Assembly (NCBI RefSeq): GCF_015163075.1
Contig: NZ_JADDXU010000003.1
Location: 310,001-374,000 of the forward strand
Source: Streptomyces justiciae
GTDB lineage: Bacteria > Actinomycetota > Actinomycetes > Streptomycetales > Streptomycetaceae
Length of the DNA stretch: 64,000 nucleotides
Direction of reading: 5' to 3'
Positions 7,150 to 13,936 of the stretch are shown piece by piece. The position numbers were made by a program, and so were the translations under genes. Position 1 is the first letter of the stretch, and the number at the start of each line of letters is the position of its first letter. A model generated the notes under the pieces. It had not been told where the DNA came from. It searched no databases and saw only the letters and a program-made list of their open reading frames with translations.

Positions 7150-7578
7150 ATGCACGAGTATACGAGTGAGACCCGGGTCTGGGGGCTCACTTGCCCGGGA
7201 TTTCCGGAAGAGGTGAGCCGGGCCCGCCGCTGGACCCGCGACATCCTGCGCGGATCTCCACTCGCGGAGGACGCCGAACTGATCGTGAGCGAGCTGAGCG
7301 CGAACGCGATCCTGCACACGGCCAGCGGCCGGGACGCCGGGAGCTTCCACCTGGCTGTGGCGGTGTCGGCGCAGGTGGTCGCGGTGTCGGTCACGGATGA
7401 CGGCGGCACCAGGAGTGCCCCGAAGGTCGAGCACCAGGACCAGGAGGCGGAGCACGGCCGGGGCCTGGGCATGGTCAGCGTCATCGCTCACCGGGTGGTG
7501 GTCCATGACAGCGACGGCGGCCACACGGTCACCGCGGAACTCTTCACCGACGCCCAGATGGGAGGGCACCCGTGCTGA
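7150..7578 (+). CDS. GHKL ATP-binding protein (RsbW-like anti-sigma kinase family)
   Basis: A 142-residue protein with the Bergerat fold of RsbW-type serine kinases: N-box ELIVSELSANAILHT (about 43-57), G1 box VTDDGG (about 83-88) and G2 box GRGLGMVSVIA (about 104-114). Streptomyces has dozens of such single-domain proteins; most have no assigned partner. The ATG at 7150 is preferred because AAGGAA stands 6 nt before it; an ATG at 7120 has none. Its start region overlaps a KorSA-like site (7154-7167), and it overlaps the next gene by 7 nt, so both are probably cargo co-regulated with the element. Confidence 0.85.
   Translation: MHEYTSETRVWGLTCPGFPEEVSRARRWTRDILRGSPLAEDAELIVSELSANAILHTASGRDAGSFHLAVAVSAQVVAVSVTDDGGTRSAPKVEHQDQEAEHGRGLGMVSVIAHRVVVHDSDGGHTVTAELFTDAQMGGHPC
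7154..7167. promoter_or_regulatory. KorSA-like operator over the start of the ATP-binding protein gene
   Basis: ACGAGTATACGAGT contains two ACGAGT halves in direct orientation, 8 nt apart. The right-hand TATACGAGT matches the complement of ACTCGTATA. It is the weakest of the five sites. Confidence 0.4.
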
Positions 7579-7958
7579 CGACGAGCGGACTGCGACGCGG
7601 CTTCTGGTGCGAGTGCTGGACCCAGGACCTCACAGAGAGGGAACGGCCGGCACTGCTGGCATCCTTCGACGCCTACTCGGCTTCCGAGGCGGACAGATGG
7701 GTGGCGGCCACGCTCCGCACGATCTCCCCCGCGCTGGACTCTGACGCATCGGACGTGGCATGGGCCTGGCTCTCCCAGGGCCGCATCGCAACCCGCCAAG
7801 CCCTCTTACGCTCCGAGCCCTGCACGGTCACGATCACCCAGGACCAGACCCGCATCACATGGACGATCCGACCAGCGATCTTCCTACCACTCGCCCATCG
7901 TCAGGGCACCGAACTCCCAGCCTGCGCACACGACTTCGAGCCCCACACGCCCGACTGA
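7572..7958 (+). CDS. Hypothetical protein following the ATP-binding protein
   Basis: A 128-residue protein from a GTG start that overlaps the end of the preceding gene, implying translational coupling. It is acidic, Trp-rich (FWCECWTQ, DRWVAA, VAWAWLSQG, RITWTIRP) and has no signal peptide, membrane segment or known motif. The coupling suggests it is a partner or target of the GHKL protein, such as an anti-anti-sigma-like or effector protein, but no such domain is visible. A strong hairpin follows at 8010-8030. Confidence 0.65.
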   Translation: MLTTSGLRRGFWCECWTQDLTERERPALLASFDAYSASEADRWVAATLRTISPALDSDASDVAWAWLSQGRIATRQALLRSEPCTVTITQDQTRITWTIRPAIFLPLAHRQGTELPACAHDFEPHTPD

Positions 7959-8009
7959 GTTACAACTTTCTCTACTAGTTCAAGGCGGCTCGCTCCGCTC
8001 CCCGCGCGC

Positions 8010-8030
8010 GGCCCGGCCCCCGGCCGGGCC
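8010..8030 (+). terminator. Terminator-like hairpin
   Basis: GGCCCGGCC, loop CCC, GGCCGGGCC: a perfect 9-bp stem 50 nt after the stop of the hypothetical gene. No U-run follows, as is usual in Streptomyces. Confidence 0.5.
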
Positions 8031-8132
8031 TGCGCTCCTGTCTCCGCCCCGCTCCAGCCCGGCCGGCGCCCGTACCGCGCTCACAGCATGCAGCCGCCTG
8101 GCGTTAGAGAAGGGGTACGTCGTGGCTGGGGC

Positions 8133-8300
8133 GGTCGGCTCCACGGCTTTAGGCAGCCACTTTGGCGCGAGCCTCGAAGATCATGGCCCCAACGTCGTGC
8201 TTTAACGGGCAGGTCAACAGACTGCCCGACGCGCCGGAAGCTTACGGGGCCATGATCACTCGCGCCAAAGCAGCTCCAGCCCAAAGCCGCTACGCCGACC
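8133..8300. repeat. 168-nt imperfect inverted repeat with internal hairpin
   Basis: The best-matching arms are TTTGGCGCGAG...GATCATGGCCCC (8161-8190) and GGGGCCATGATC...CTCGCGCCAAA (8246-8269). They are extended outward by GGCTTT/AAAGCC (8145-8150 and 8283-8288) and GGTCGG/CCGACC (8133-8138 and 8295-8300). The central loop holds a second hairpin GGGCAG/CTGCCC (8207-8212 and 8222-8227). It lies between the GHKL operon and the 3' end of the Sll1717-like ATPase gene. It is much larger than a terminator. It could be a structured RNA, a replication origin element or a MITE-like insertion. Confidence 0.7.
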
Positions 8301-8397
8301 TCGAAGCTGCGCGAAGGTCCTCTCCCCTGCAGAGTTCTCACGCTGAGGGGACAAGCGCATGAGCTGGCTGCGCTCGTGACCAACTGTTGACGTCTAC

Positions 8398-10059
8398 TTA
8401 GGAACGTCTTGAATAGTCAACGCGAGTGTCTAGACCCATGTGGAAGGTGGGATGGATGGTGACGTCCGTGATGGATTCCAGATTTCGCACTCTCTCAGCA
8501 AAATCTGGATCGTCCTGGAAGAAACGGAATTCAGATCGACTGCCAGTCTTGCAGCCGATGAAGCCAATGTTGTACAGCAGAGAGACCAGGGGGCCGTACC
8601 AGTCTGACCAGCTCCCTTCGGCGTGTGTCCACATTTTCGCAGTGAGCTCATAAACCCATTCGGTTCCGGTAAAGGCCGGATCCCCAGCAGTTTGCGTGAT
8701 TGCGTCGTCTAGTCTCCGAGTGAATTCGTCTGCCGACATCGGCAGGGTGACACCCTCGAACACCTCGAAGATTCGATCAATCCCGGGGTATGAAGTCTTC
8801 CATTCGTCGCGCAGGGCTAACAGGCGCTTACGAGAATAGGGCTCCTCGGCTCCCCTGATTTCATCCCAAGTCAGAGGTTCGGCCCGCCCGGATCGCGCCA
8901 ATGCTTCATTGAAGAATGCGATGATGTCTCGCGGGCGCATCAGGGTGCGTTGAAGCATGTATTCGAGCGCGTCGCCGCGAGTGGCATTTGTGCGAGGTAG
9001 GATTTCGTAAACAGATCGCAGTTTCACGTCAAAGTCGGACGTGGCAACCCGGATTCTTTCGGAAATCAGCTCTTCGAGCTCCGTAGCGGTCCAGCGCATC
9101 CTTAGCGCGAGCGCCCGAAACTTTTCCTCTTGCCCACCCGAACGATGGCCAAAGTCTAGGTGCTCAAAGATGTTGGTGCGGAGCGCTACGATGACCTTAA
9201 GATTGTCGACTCGCTGTAGATCCAATACTGCCCGAAAAAGGCATCTGATCAAGGCGTTGGCCAGCTTGTCGTCGACCCAGTCCCTGTCGAGGTCGTCGAT
9301 TACCACATATGTGAAGTTCTGGCGGCTATCCAGGATGTCCTCGTCGAGGACATTAATCATCTTGTTCAGTCTAGCCATCTGAGTTTCGTTGACGATGCGC
9401 TGAAATCGATCTGCCAGCTCTGTGCGCACTTCCGAGGAGAAGGTATCTCCTGATGTGGCTCCCAGAGTCGCATCCGCCGACCCCGGCAGGGCGATCTTCC
9501 CCTTGGCCTCCTTGTTGATGCGCTCTTCGAACTTTTCTGTAACTTCCCGGACTCTTTGGTCGGCTTCGACCCAAAAGCGGTCCTGGAACTCTTCCAAGTA
9601 TTCTAGCGCCGCCTTCTTTCCGGGATCTCTGCGAATCTTATCTCGCAGTGTCGCCAGGAAATTTGCCTTTGCTGCAGGGGTGTTCACCTTATAGCGGTGC
9701 CGAATGAGTTCTACCAGTAGGACGTGTTTCCACAGTGCGATAAAAAGCGGGTCGAGGCTTACCTCAAGTCCGTCCAAAAATCGCATAATGCCAAGGTTGG
9801 TGATGTACTGAAGGGAGAGGTCTTCAGGGATCACCCTTACGACATGCCCCGGAGATTCCTCTTCCAGTTGTTGAAGTGCGGCTGACTTGCCGCTACCGGT
9901 CCGCGCAATGATGAAGCAGCGGCGATCATCTTTATCAGAGATCGTCAAGTAGTCGTCTGACTCATAGAAGGCAGAATGCAACAAGCGCTTGTCTGCTTCC
10001 GCCTGTTCGGCACCCAAATTAAAATTGGCCCCACGTCGACGTGACTTGTTATGAGTCAT
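8398..10059 (-). CDS. P-loop ATPase of the Sll1717-like family
   Basis: A 553-residue protein. The Walker A is ARTGSGKSA (about 52-60) and the Walker B YVVIDDLDRD (251-260), followed by the sensor-like VIVALRTNIFEHL. The middle has long charged helices (about 140-245), and the C-terminal 200 residues are a mixed domain with no known enzyme motif. No signal peptide or membrane helix is seen. The layout (short N-terminus, P-loop near residue 55, long insertion before Walker B) fits the Sll1717-type ATPases, related to KAP/STAND-like NTPases. Its codon use is visibly less GC-rich than the neighbours, indicating acquisition. As AICE cargo beside a Vsr remnant it is a reasonable defence-gene candidate, which is inference. 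Confidence 0.75.
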   Translation of the reverse strand: MTHNKSRRRGANFNLGAEQAEADKRLLHSAFYESDDYLTISDKDDRRCFIIARTGSGKSAALQQLEEESPGHVVRVIPEDLSLQYITNLGIMRFLDGLEVSLDPLFIALWKHVLLVELIRHRYKVNTPAAKANFLATLRDKIRRDPGKKAALEYLEEFQDRFWVEADQRVREVTEKFEERINKEAKGKIALPGSADATLGATSGDTFSSEVRTELADRFQRIVNETQMARLNKMINVLDEDILDSRQNFTYVVIDDLDRDWVDDKLANALIRCLFRAVLDLQRVDNLKVIVALRTNIFEHLDFGHRSGGQEEKFRALALRMRWTATELEELISERIRVATSDFDVKLRSVYEILPRTNATRGDALEYMLQRTLMRPRDIIAFFNEALARSGRAEPLTWDEIRGAEEPYSRKRLLALRDEWKTSYPGIDRIFEVFEGVTLPMSADEFTRRLDDAITQTAGDPAFTGTEWVYELTAKMWTHAEGSWSDWYGPLVSLLYNIGFIGCKTGSRSEFRFFQDDPDFAERVRNLESITDVTIHPTFHMGLDTRVDYSRRS

Positions 10060-10519
10060 TGGCCCCCCTCAACTCCGCAGAAATCCCCGGTACTCTGCGT
10101 GATGATCTACGTACGGTAGCGCACCCACGGCGACTTGAGTAGGACTTCGGCAGTTGCCAAGAAACTCTGTCGAAGGAGTACCAGCAGGCACTCGTGGTGG
10201 TCAGCTGGCGACTAGCAGGCTCAGTAGGGAGCGCAAGGCTGTACTTCAGCCGGAGACGCTGCGCTCGAACATGGGCCGCGATTGCGGTCTCAACAGAACC
10301 CGTTTCCGTAGTTGTTCGCAGGTGTCCCCGATGAGCCCGCAAGCCCTGTGAGCAGGCACTTGTCCAGCTTCGCGGGGCAACTGCGGACGCCTCCGGACCA
10401 AGATCGGACGGTTCGTAATGCGTTGGTCTCGGGTTCGGATCCTGGTAGGTAGCTCCACAGGCCCCAGATCAAGACGTCTCGCTGCTGAGCCCTTCGAGTG
10501 ACTGGCCATCCCTCCAACC
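10060..10519. other. Gene-poor, decayed segment of element cargo
   Basis: No frame in this stretch shows convincing coding character. It contains the tRNA-like fragment at 10410-10463 and short low-quality frames only. The ATPase promoter must lie at its left end, just upstream of 10059. It reads as scar tissue from repeated insertion and deletion. Confidence 0.5.
10410..10463 (+). pseudogene. Decayed tRNA-like 3' half (Thr CGT-like)
   Basis: GGTTCGTAA resembles an anticodon loop with CGT. It is followed by TCGGG-TTCGGAT-CCTGG, a T-arm with a canonical T-loop, and ends AGGTAGCTCCA like an acceptor with CCA. The anticodon stem does not pair and no 5' half is found. It may be an old attachment-site scar or a chance match. 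Confidence 0.3.
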
Positions 10520-10639
10520 CGCTGCGCAAGTGGCGACCCGGGCAACGCGCTCGGGAGCCTCGTGTTCCCAAACCCGTAGGACAGTCCATCCCTCAGCCAT
10601 CAAGTGATCAGTCGTCCCGACATCCCGAGCCATGTTCTT
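10520..10639 (-). pseudogene. Remnant of a very-short-patch-repair (Vsr) endonuclease
   Basis: On the minus strand one frame reads NMARDVGTTDHLMAEGWTV followed by LRVWEHEAPERVARV. This is the C-terminal signature of Vsr-type T:G mismatch endonucleases (K-x-x-x-N...RD...L...GW.V.RVWEHE). The catalytic N-terminal part (FxxxGxFWHxC region) is absent from the adjoining sequence, so this is a fragment. Intact vsr genes in Streptomyces normally accompany a cytosine methyltransferase in defence or modification islands, and none is present here. Confidence 0.55.
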
Positions 10640-10969
10640 ATCCCCTGGCCAAGGACACCCCCGGGCTCGCGGCTGACACACAGGGAGGCTGAGCGACACA
10701 CATGGGCGAGAAGAACGCTTAGACGCCTGCCCCGTCTCACTTTCCGTCTCATTCAGCCCCGTTCATGGCCGTTCAGGGGAGACTCGGAAACGTCTCCACG
10801 TGGGCAGCCAGTCGCCCATGAACCCAGGTGAACGCCCTCGAACGACCCTCATCACTGCACCCCCACAGTTGGAAAGCGTGTTGCCCGAACCTCAGCCTCA
10901 TCCTCAGCGGGCGTACCCACCGGATTCAGCGCAACCTTGCTGCCACTACGGCTGCGGCCGTATGGAGGC

Positions 10970-11359
10970 TCAGCCGCCGGTGACGGCAGGGACGATCACC
11001 GCAGCGATCGCAGAGACCAGGCCGGCCACGGCCAAGAAGCCGTTGAACTTTTCTTTCGCCGTCGGGAACACCGCGCGACCGACGTTCCCAACCTTGGTCC
11101 GCAACACGATCATCTTGATCTTCTGCCACCGGTGTTGACGATTCCGGCAGCCCATCAGCACGCCGTATGCGTTGTTCCGACAGTAGGTGCGTCCGTCTCG
11201 GTTAACGGCACCGCACCAAACCGGTACTTGGAAGGAGGCGTAGGCGAACACTGCTACCGACAGGGCGGCGATGACCGAGAGGGCCCATTGCTGGCTCCAC
11301 GCCACGATGAGGGCCCCGACCGCGATGTATCCCCAGTACAAGCGCATGGCTTTCCCCAT
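10970..11359 (-). CDS. Small membrane protein of unknown function
   Basis: A 129-residue protein starting MGKAMRLYWGYIAVGA. Two adjacent hydrophobic helices (about 7-23 and 28-45) are followed by a Cys-containing soluble segment (VWCGAVNRDGRTYCRNNAYGVLMGC, read in two parts) and a C-terminal hydrophobic helix (about 108-128). The three Cys spaced by about 11 could coordinate metal or form disulfides. No family is recognised. It is element cargo between the decayed region and the 113-residue protein, and overlaps nothing. An earlier in-frame start at 11380 is less likely because it adds only seven atypical residues. Confidence 0.65.
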   Translation of the reverse strand: MGKAMRLYWGYIAVGALIVAWSQQWALSVIAALSVAVFAYASFQVPVWCGAVNRDGRTYCRNNAYGVLMGCRNRQHRWQKIKMIVLRTKVGNVGRAVFPTAKEKFNGFLAVAGLVSAIAAVIVPAVTGG

Positions 11360-11380
11360 AGCTGCGCAGCGTAGTGGCAT

Positions 11381-11644
11381 ATGCGCAGGTCAGGCATCGG
11401 TCAGAACTAGCCAGAGTCCCCGCGATGGCGCGCGGCCGCCTCTTGACTCCGGGTTCTCCTGACATCGTGATCTGGCCCGCCCCTGGGCCGTCCGACGCCG
11501 CTCGACAGCGGCCAATGACGACCAACAACCACCACCAGGCGCACGAGCCCACCGCCCCTGGCCAGCAAAAACCCAGCTTCCCAAGATCCCGGACAAGACC
11601 CAGGGCAAGAAGACACCGGCAAGCCAGCATGTTCATCATGGGGC
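11381..11644. other. Intergenic segment between divergent cargo genes
   Basis: No convincing gene. It contains CAGCTTCCCAAG (11574-11585), identical to the first 12 nt of the tRNA-Gly(CCC) fragment at 13116. This is most likely chance but lies inside the element and could be a weak secondary att site. Confidence 0.4.
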
Positions 11645-11986
11645 ATGGGGATCGATCTGGAGCTGCACTCATCACGGCCGGCTCACAACAACTGGCGCAA
11701 GTCCCGCGTGACGCTCCTGCGGAGTTCCTACGGGCACGGCGACGCGCTGGCCGATGCGCTTGGCTCGCTCCAGCTCCTTGGAGTACCGGGGAGGCTCACT
11801 GCCGTCGATCCGTACGGGGACACGTTGATGAACGAGCAAGAGGCCGCAGCCGCCCTCCGGGAGATCCACGGGCTACGGCAGAGATGCGGCGATGAACGTC
11901 AGCTCGCCGCGCTGGACGACCTCGCCACGATGCTGGAAGAGTGCGCGGCCACCCCAGGAAGTTATCTGTGGTTCGCGGGCGACTAA
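11645..11986 (+). CDS. Hypothetical 113-residue protein
   Basis: A soluble, mostly helical protein starting MGIDLELHSSRPAHNNWRKSR. The C-terminal half has an EQEAAAALREIHGLRQRC helix and ends GSYLWFAGD. No motif, signal or membrane segment is visible. Codon use is ordinary for Streptomyces, so it is more likely real than the many opposite frames. No clear ribosome-binding site precedes the ATG, and it may be leaderless. It stands alone, divergent from the small membrane protein. Function unknown. Confidence 0.6.
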   Translation: MGIDLELHSSRPAHNNWRKSRVTLLRSSYGHGDALADALGSLQLLGVPGRLTAVDPYGDTLMNEQEAAAALREIHGLRQRCGDERQLAALDDLATMLEECAATPGSYLWFAGD

Positions 11987-12148
11987 AGCCCGTGCCACGT
12001 CCGCTGGGTGCGTGTCTAACTGCGTGACAACGCCCACGCACAACGGCGAACAAGGGCGGACGTCTGCGGACCATCAGCGCAGGTGAGAGCTACACCAGTC
12101 CCAGGCAGTGGCCCCACCCAAGTTGCTTCGGGGCGAAGGGGTCGTGGG

Positions 12149-12907
12149 CTAAAGGCCGTTGCGCTCGATCAGCGAACCATCAGGGCCCAGTGTGTAGACG
12201 CGCGGCGGGGCCATGGCTTCCACGGCTCTACGCAACTCCGCTTCCTGCTCTGCGAGATCTGGCCCTTGAGGGTTCCTCGTATGGAATCCGTGCAGCTCGA
12301 TGGCGTCTGCGTCGACGTCATCAGGCTCGGGACGCCCCTCCTGGATGAAGCCGTAGAGCCCCCTCAACGCGTCCTCGCCCAGCTCCAAGGGGTGGAAAGG
12401 CAGGGGGTACGGCTCTTCCTCTTCGTCGGGCCAGGGCACGATGTCGGCCGGACGGTTTCCGGCCCAGTAGGGGAGTTCGAAGGGGAGCGGTTCGCCGATG
12501 TTCTCGATGATGCCGCTGTCCGGGGACAGGCTCAGGGAGCGGACCAGGCGCCCGTCCTCCCACAGGGCGAACGCAAGCCAGTCGACGACGCTGTGCATGG
12601 CGTGCAGGACGAGCCGTCGGCCGGCGCTTGCTGCCACGAGGTGCTCCGGGAGCTGGGAGGGGAGGTCGATCATCACCCTCTGATCACCGATGACCTCCAC
12701 GCCAGGCCAGCTGGCCGCGTACGCCGTCCCCTTCGGCGGGTACACGCCGTCACTGAGAGTCGAGCCTTCGCACTCCTCGATCTCCAGCCCCGGATACAGC
12801 CGCCGCATCATGGCGGCCGTTCGGTCCCGGTCCGCCGGCCCCACTCGTCGCAGCAGCCCGGGTATGTCGCCGTCGGCGTACACCAGCAGTCCCGTCTTGG
12901 CTCCCAA
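12149..12907 (-). CDS. DUF6928 family protein
   Basis: A soluble 252-residue protein with the N-terminal signature GAKTGLLVYADGDIPGLLRRVG, in which an aspartate-rich turn follows the first beta strand, then YPGLEIEECEGSTLSDGVYPP and DWLAFALWEDGRLVRSLSLSPDSG. This pattern is the DUF6928 family, widespread in Streptomyces and without known function. The start is placed at the TTG (12905-12907) because the family normally begins at this Gly-Ala-Lys-Thr-Gly and GGGAGG stands just upstream; an ATG at 12931 would add eight residues. Longer frames run through the tRNA fragment and are not real. It is the last cargo gene before attR. Confidence 0.8.
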   Translation of the reverse strand: MGAKTGLLVYADGDIPGLLRRVGPADRDRTAAMMRRLYPGLEIEECEGSTLSDGVYPPKGTAYAASWPGVEVIGDQRVMIDLPSQLPEHLVAASAGRRLVLHAMHSVVDWLAFALWEDGRLVRSLSLSPDSGIIENIGEPLPFELPYWAGNRPADIVPWPDEEEEPYPLPFHPLELGEDALRGLYGFIQEGRPEPDDVDADAIELHGFHTRNPQGPDLAEQEAELRRAVEAMAPPRVYTLGPDGSLIERNGL

Positions 12908-13115
12908 AGCCCCTCCCAGAGCGATGCCCATCCTGGCTGACGCAACATAGCCGCACGCACTGACAACCAGGGCTGCCAGAGTCCCGTGACCGCACCACTG
13001 GCGCACCAGATCGAGCGGGGAGCAGCGGGGAACCATGGTGAAAGCCACGGAGATCGGCGGGGATCCGTTTACGCGGTTTGCCCAGGTCAGCGGACGAGCG
13101 GGCCGTAAATGATCG

Positions 13116-13163
13116 CAGCTTCCCAAGCTGAGAGCGCGAGTTCGATTCTCGTCACCCGCTCCA
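13116..13163 (+). tRNA. attR: 3' fragment of tRNA-Gly(CCC)
   Basis: The fragment starts CAGCTTCCCAAGCTG (anticodon arm with anticodon CCC), continues with a normal T-arm (GCGAG-TTCGATT-CTCGT) and ends in the acceptor strand with CCA at 13161-13163. The 5' half (acceptor 5' strand and D-arm) is missing. It is therefore not a working tRNA gene but the duplicated 3' end left by site-specific integration; the intact gene should lie at the other, integrase-proximal end, outside the window. Confidence 0.85.
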
Positions 13164-13170
13164 CGACTAA

Positions 13171-13198
13171 GGCCCAGGTCAGAGACCCGGGCCTTTTT
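13171..13198 (+). terminator. Terminator behind the tRNA fragment
   Basis: GGCCCAGGTC, loop AGA, GACCCGGGCC (one G-T pair) followed by TTTTT. It is a classical intrinsic terminator, probably the original terminator of the tRNA-Gly gene carried in the core duplication or retained by the chromosome. Confidence 0.8.
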
Positions 13199-13232
13199 GC
13201 TGTTCATTGTGGTCAGTTGTCGGTTGCCGACC

Positions 13233-13886
13233 TCAGGCTTCGGCGGTGGTCTTCAGGTCGTGCAGCCATGCTTCGAGGCTCGCGCCGAGGGCTGCGGTCG
13301 CGGTGGGCACGTCTGTTTCGATCTGGGTGCCGGTCCAGGTTTCCTCGGTGTGGACGTGCACGCCGTCCTTGGCCTCGCGGAACGTCCACAGGTGGACGCC
13401 CTCGTCGATGCGCAGTCCCTCACCTGTCGCGGGGCCGCTCCACAGGATGCAGCGGTGAGGCTGGAGTTCCTGGACGGTGGAGGTGATCACGAGCGTGGTG
13501 GCGGGGGTCGTGGGAGTGGCCGGCGCGGGGGTCGTCCACCGGAACTGCGAACCCGCCTTCAGGCGGCCGGGACCGAGACGTTCGGAGGTGATGACTGGGG
13601 GCTGCCAGGACGGCCAGCGTTCGACGTCGGTCTGTAGCTTCCAGACAGTGCTCAGTGGCGCCTTGATCACGATGTCGGACTCGTAACGGACAAGGGCGGT
13701 GGCATCGACACCTCGCCCGCCGCACCGGGACGTATCACCGTGGGGGGCCACAGAGGCCTGGGCGGTCGGGACGGTGTTCGCGAGAACGGCGGCTACGGCG
13801 AGCACGAACGCCGCCCTACCGACGCGAGACCGACGCCGGAGGGTTCGCGTGAGCGGGTGCAAGGGGCGAGGGCCGGTGCTGAACAT
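13233..13886 (-). CDS. Secreted SRPBCC (polyketide cyclase/START-like) protein
   Basis: A 217-residue protein with an arginine-containing N-terminus and a hydrophobic segment (about 27-48) ending AQAS, a signal peptide or anchor. It is followed by an SRPBCC domain: DIVIKAPLSTVWKLQTDVERWPSWQP is the typical opening, and the end WTGTQIETDVPTATAALGASLEAWLHDLKTTAE is the long C-terminal helix. These folds bind hydrophobic ligands in a deep cavity; the ligand is unknown. Start 13886 has GGAAC 4 nt upstream. It is the first chromosomal gene beyond the element and lies 50 nt downstream of the oxidoreductase gene. Confidence 0.82.
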   Translation of the reverse strand: MFSTGPRPLHPLTRTLRRRSRVGRAAFVLAVAAVLANTVPTAQASVAPHGDTSRCGGRGVDATALVRYESDIVIKAPLSTVWKLQTDVERWPSWQPPVITSERLGPGRLKAGSQFRWTTPAPATPTTPATTLVITSTVQELQPHRCILWSGPATGEGLRIDEGVHLWTFREAKDGVHVHTEETWTGTQIETDVPTATAALGASLEAWLHDLKTTAEA

Positions 13887-13936
13887 GGTGTTCCTCTCGT
13901 TTCGTTGGGGTGATCGGATCGGGTCACTCAGGTCTG

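Noticed and set aside
10049..10342. 97-residue minus-strand frame upstream of the ATPase gene
   Set aside because: Composition is Arg/Ser-rich with no family features, and it covers the ATPase promoter.
11574..11585. 12-nt match to the att core (CAGCTTCCCAAG)
   Set aside because: Too short, without the rest of the tRNA; kept only as a remark in the intergenic entry.
12908..13207. N-terminal extension of the DUF6928 frame up to 13207
   Set aside because: It runs through the tRNA-Gly fragment and its terminator, and the family begins at the Gly-Ala-Lys-Thr-Gly motif near 12907.
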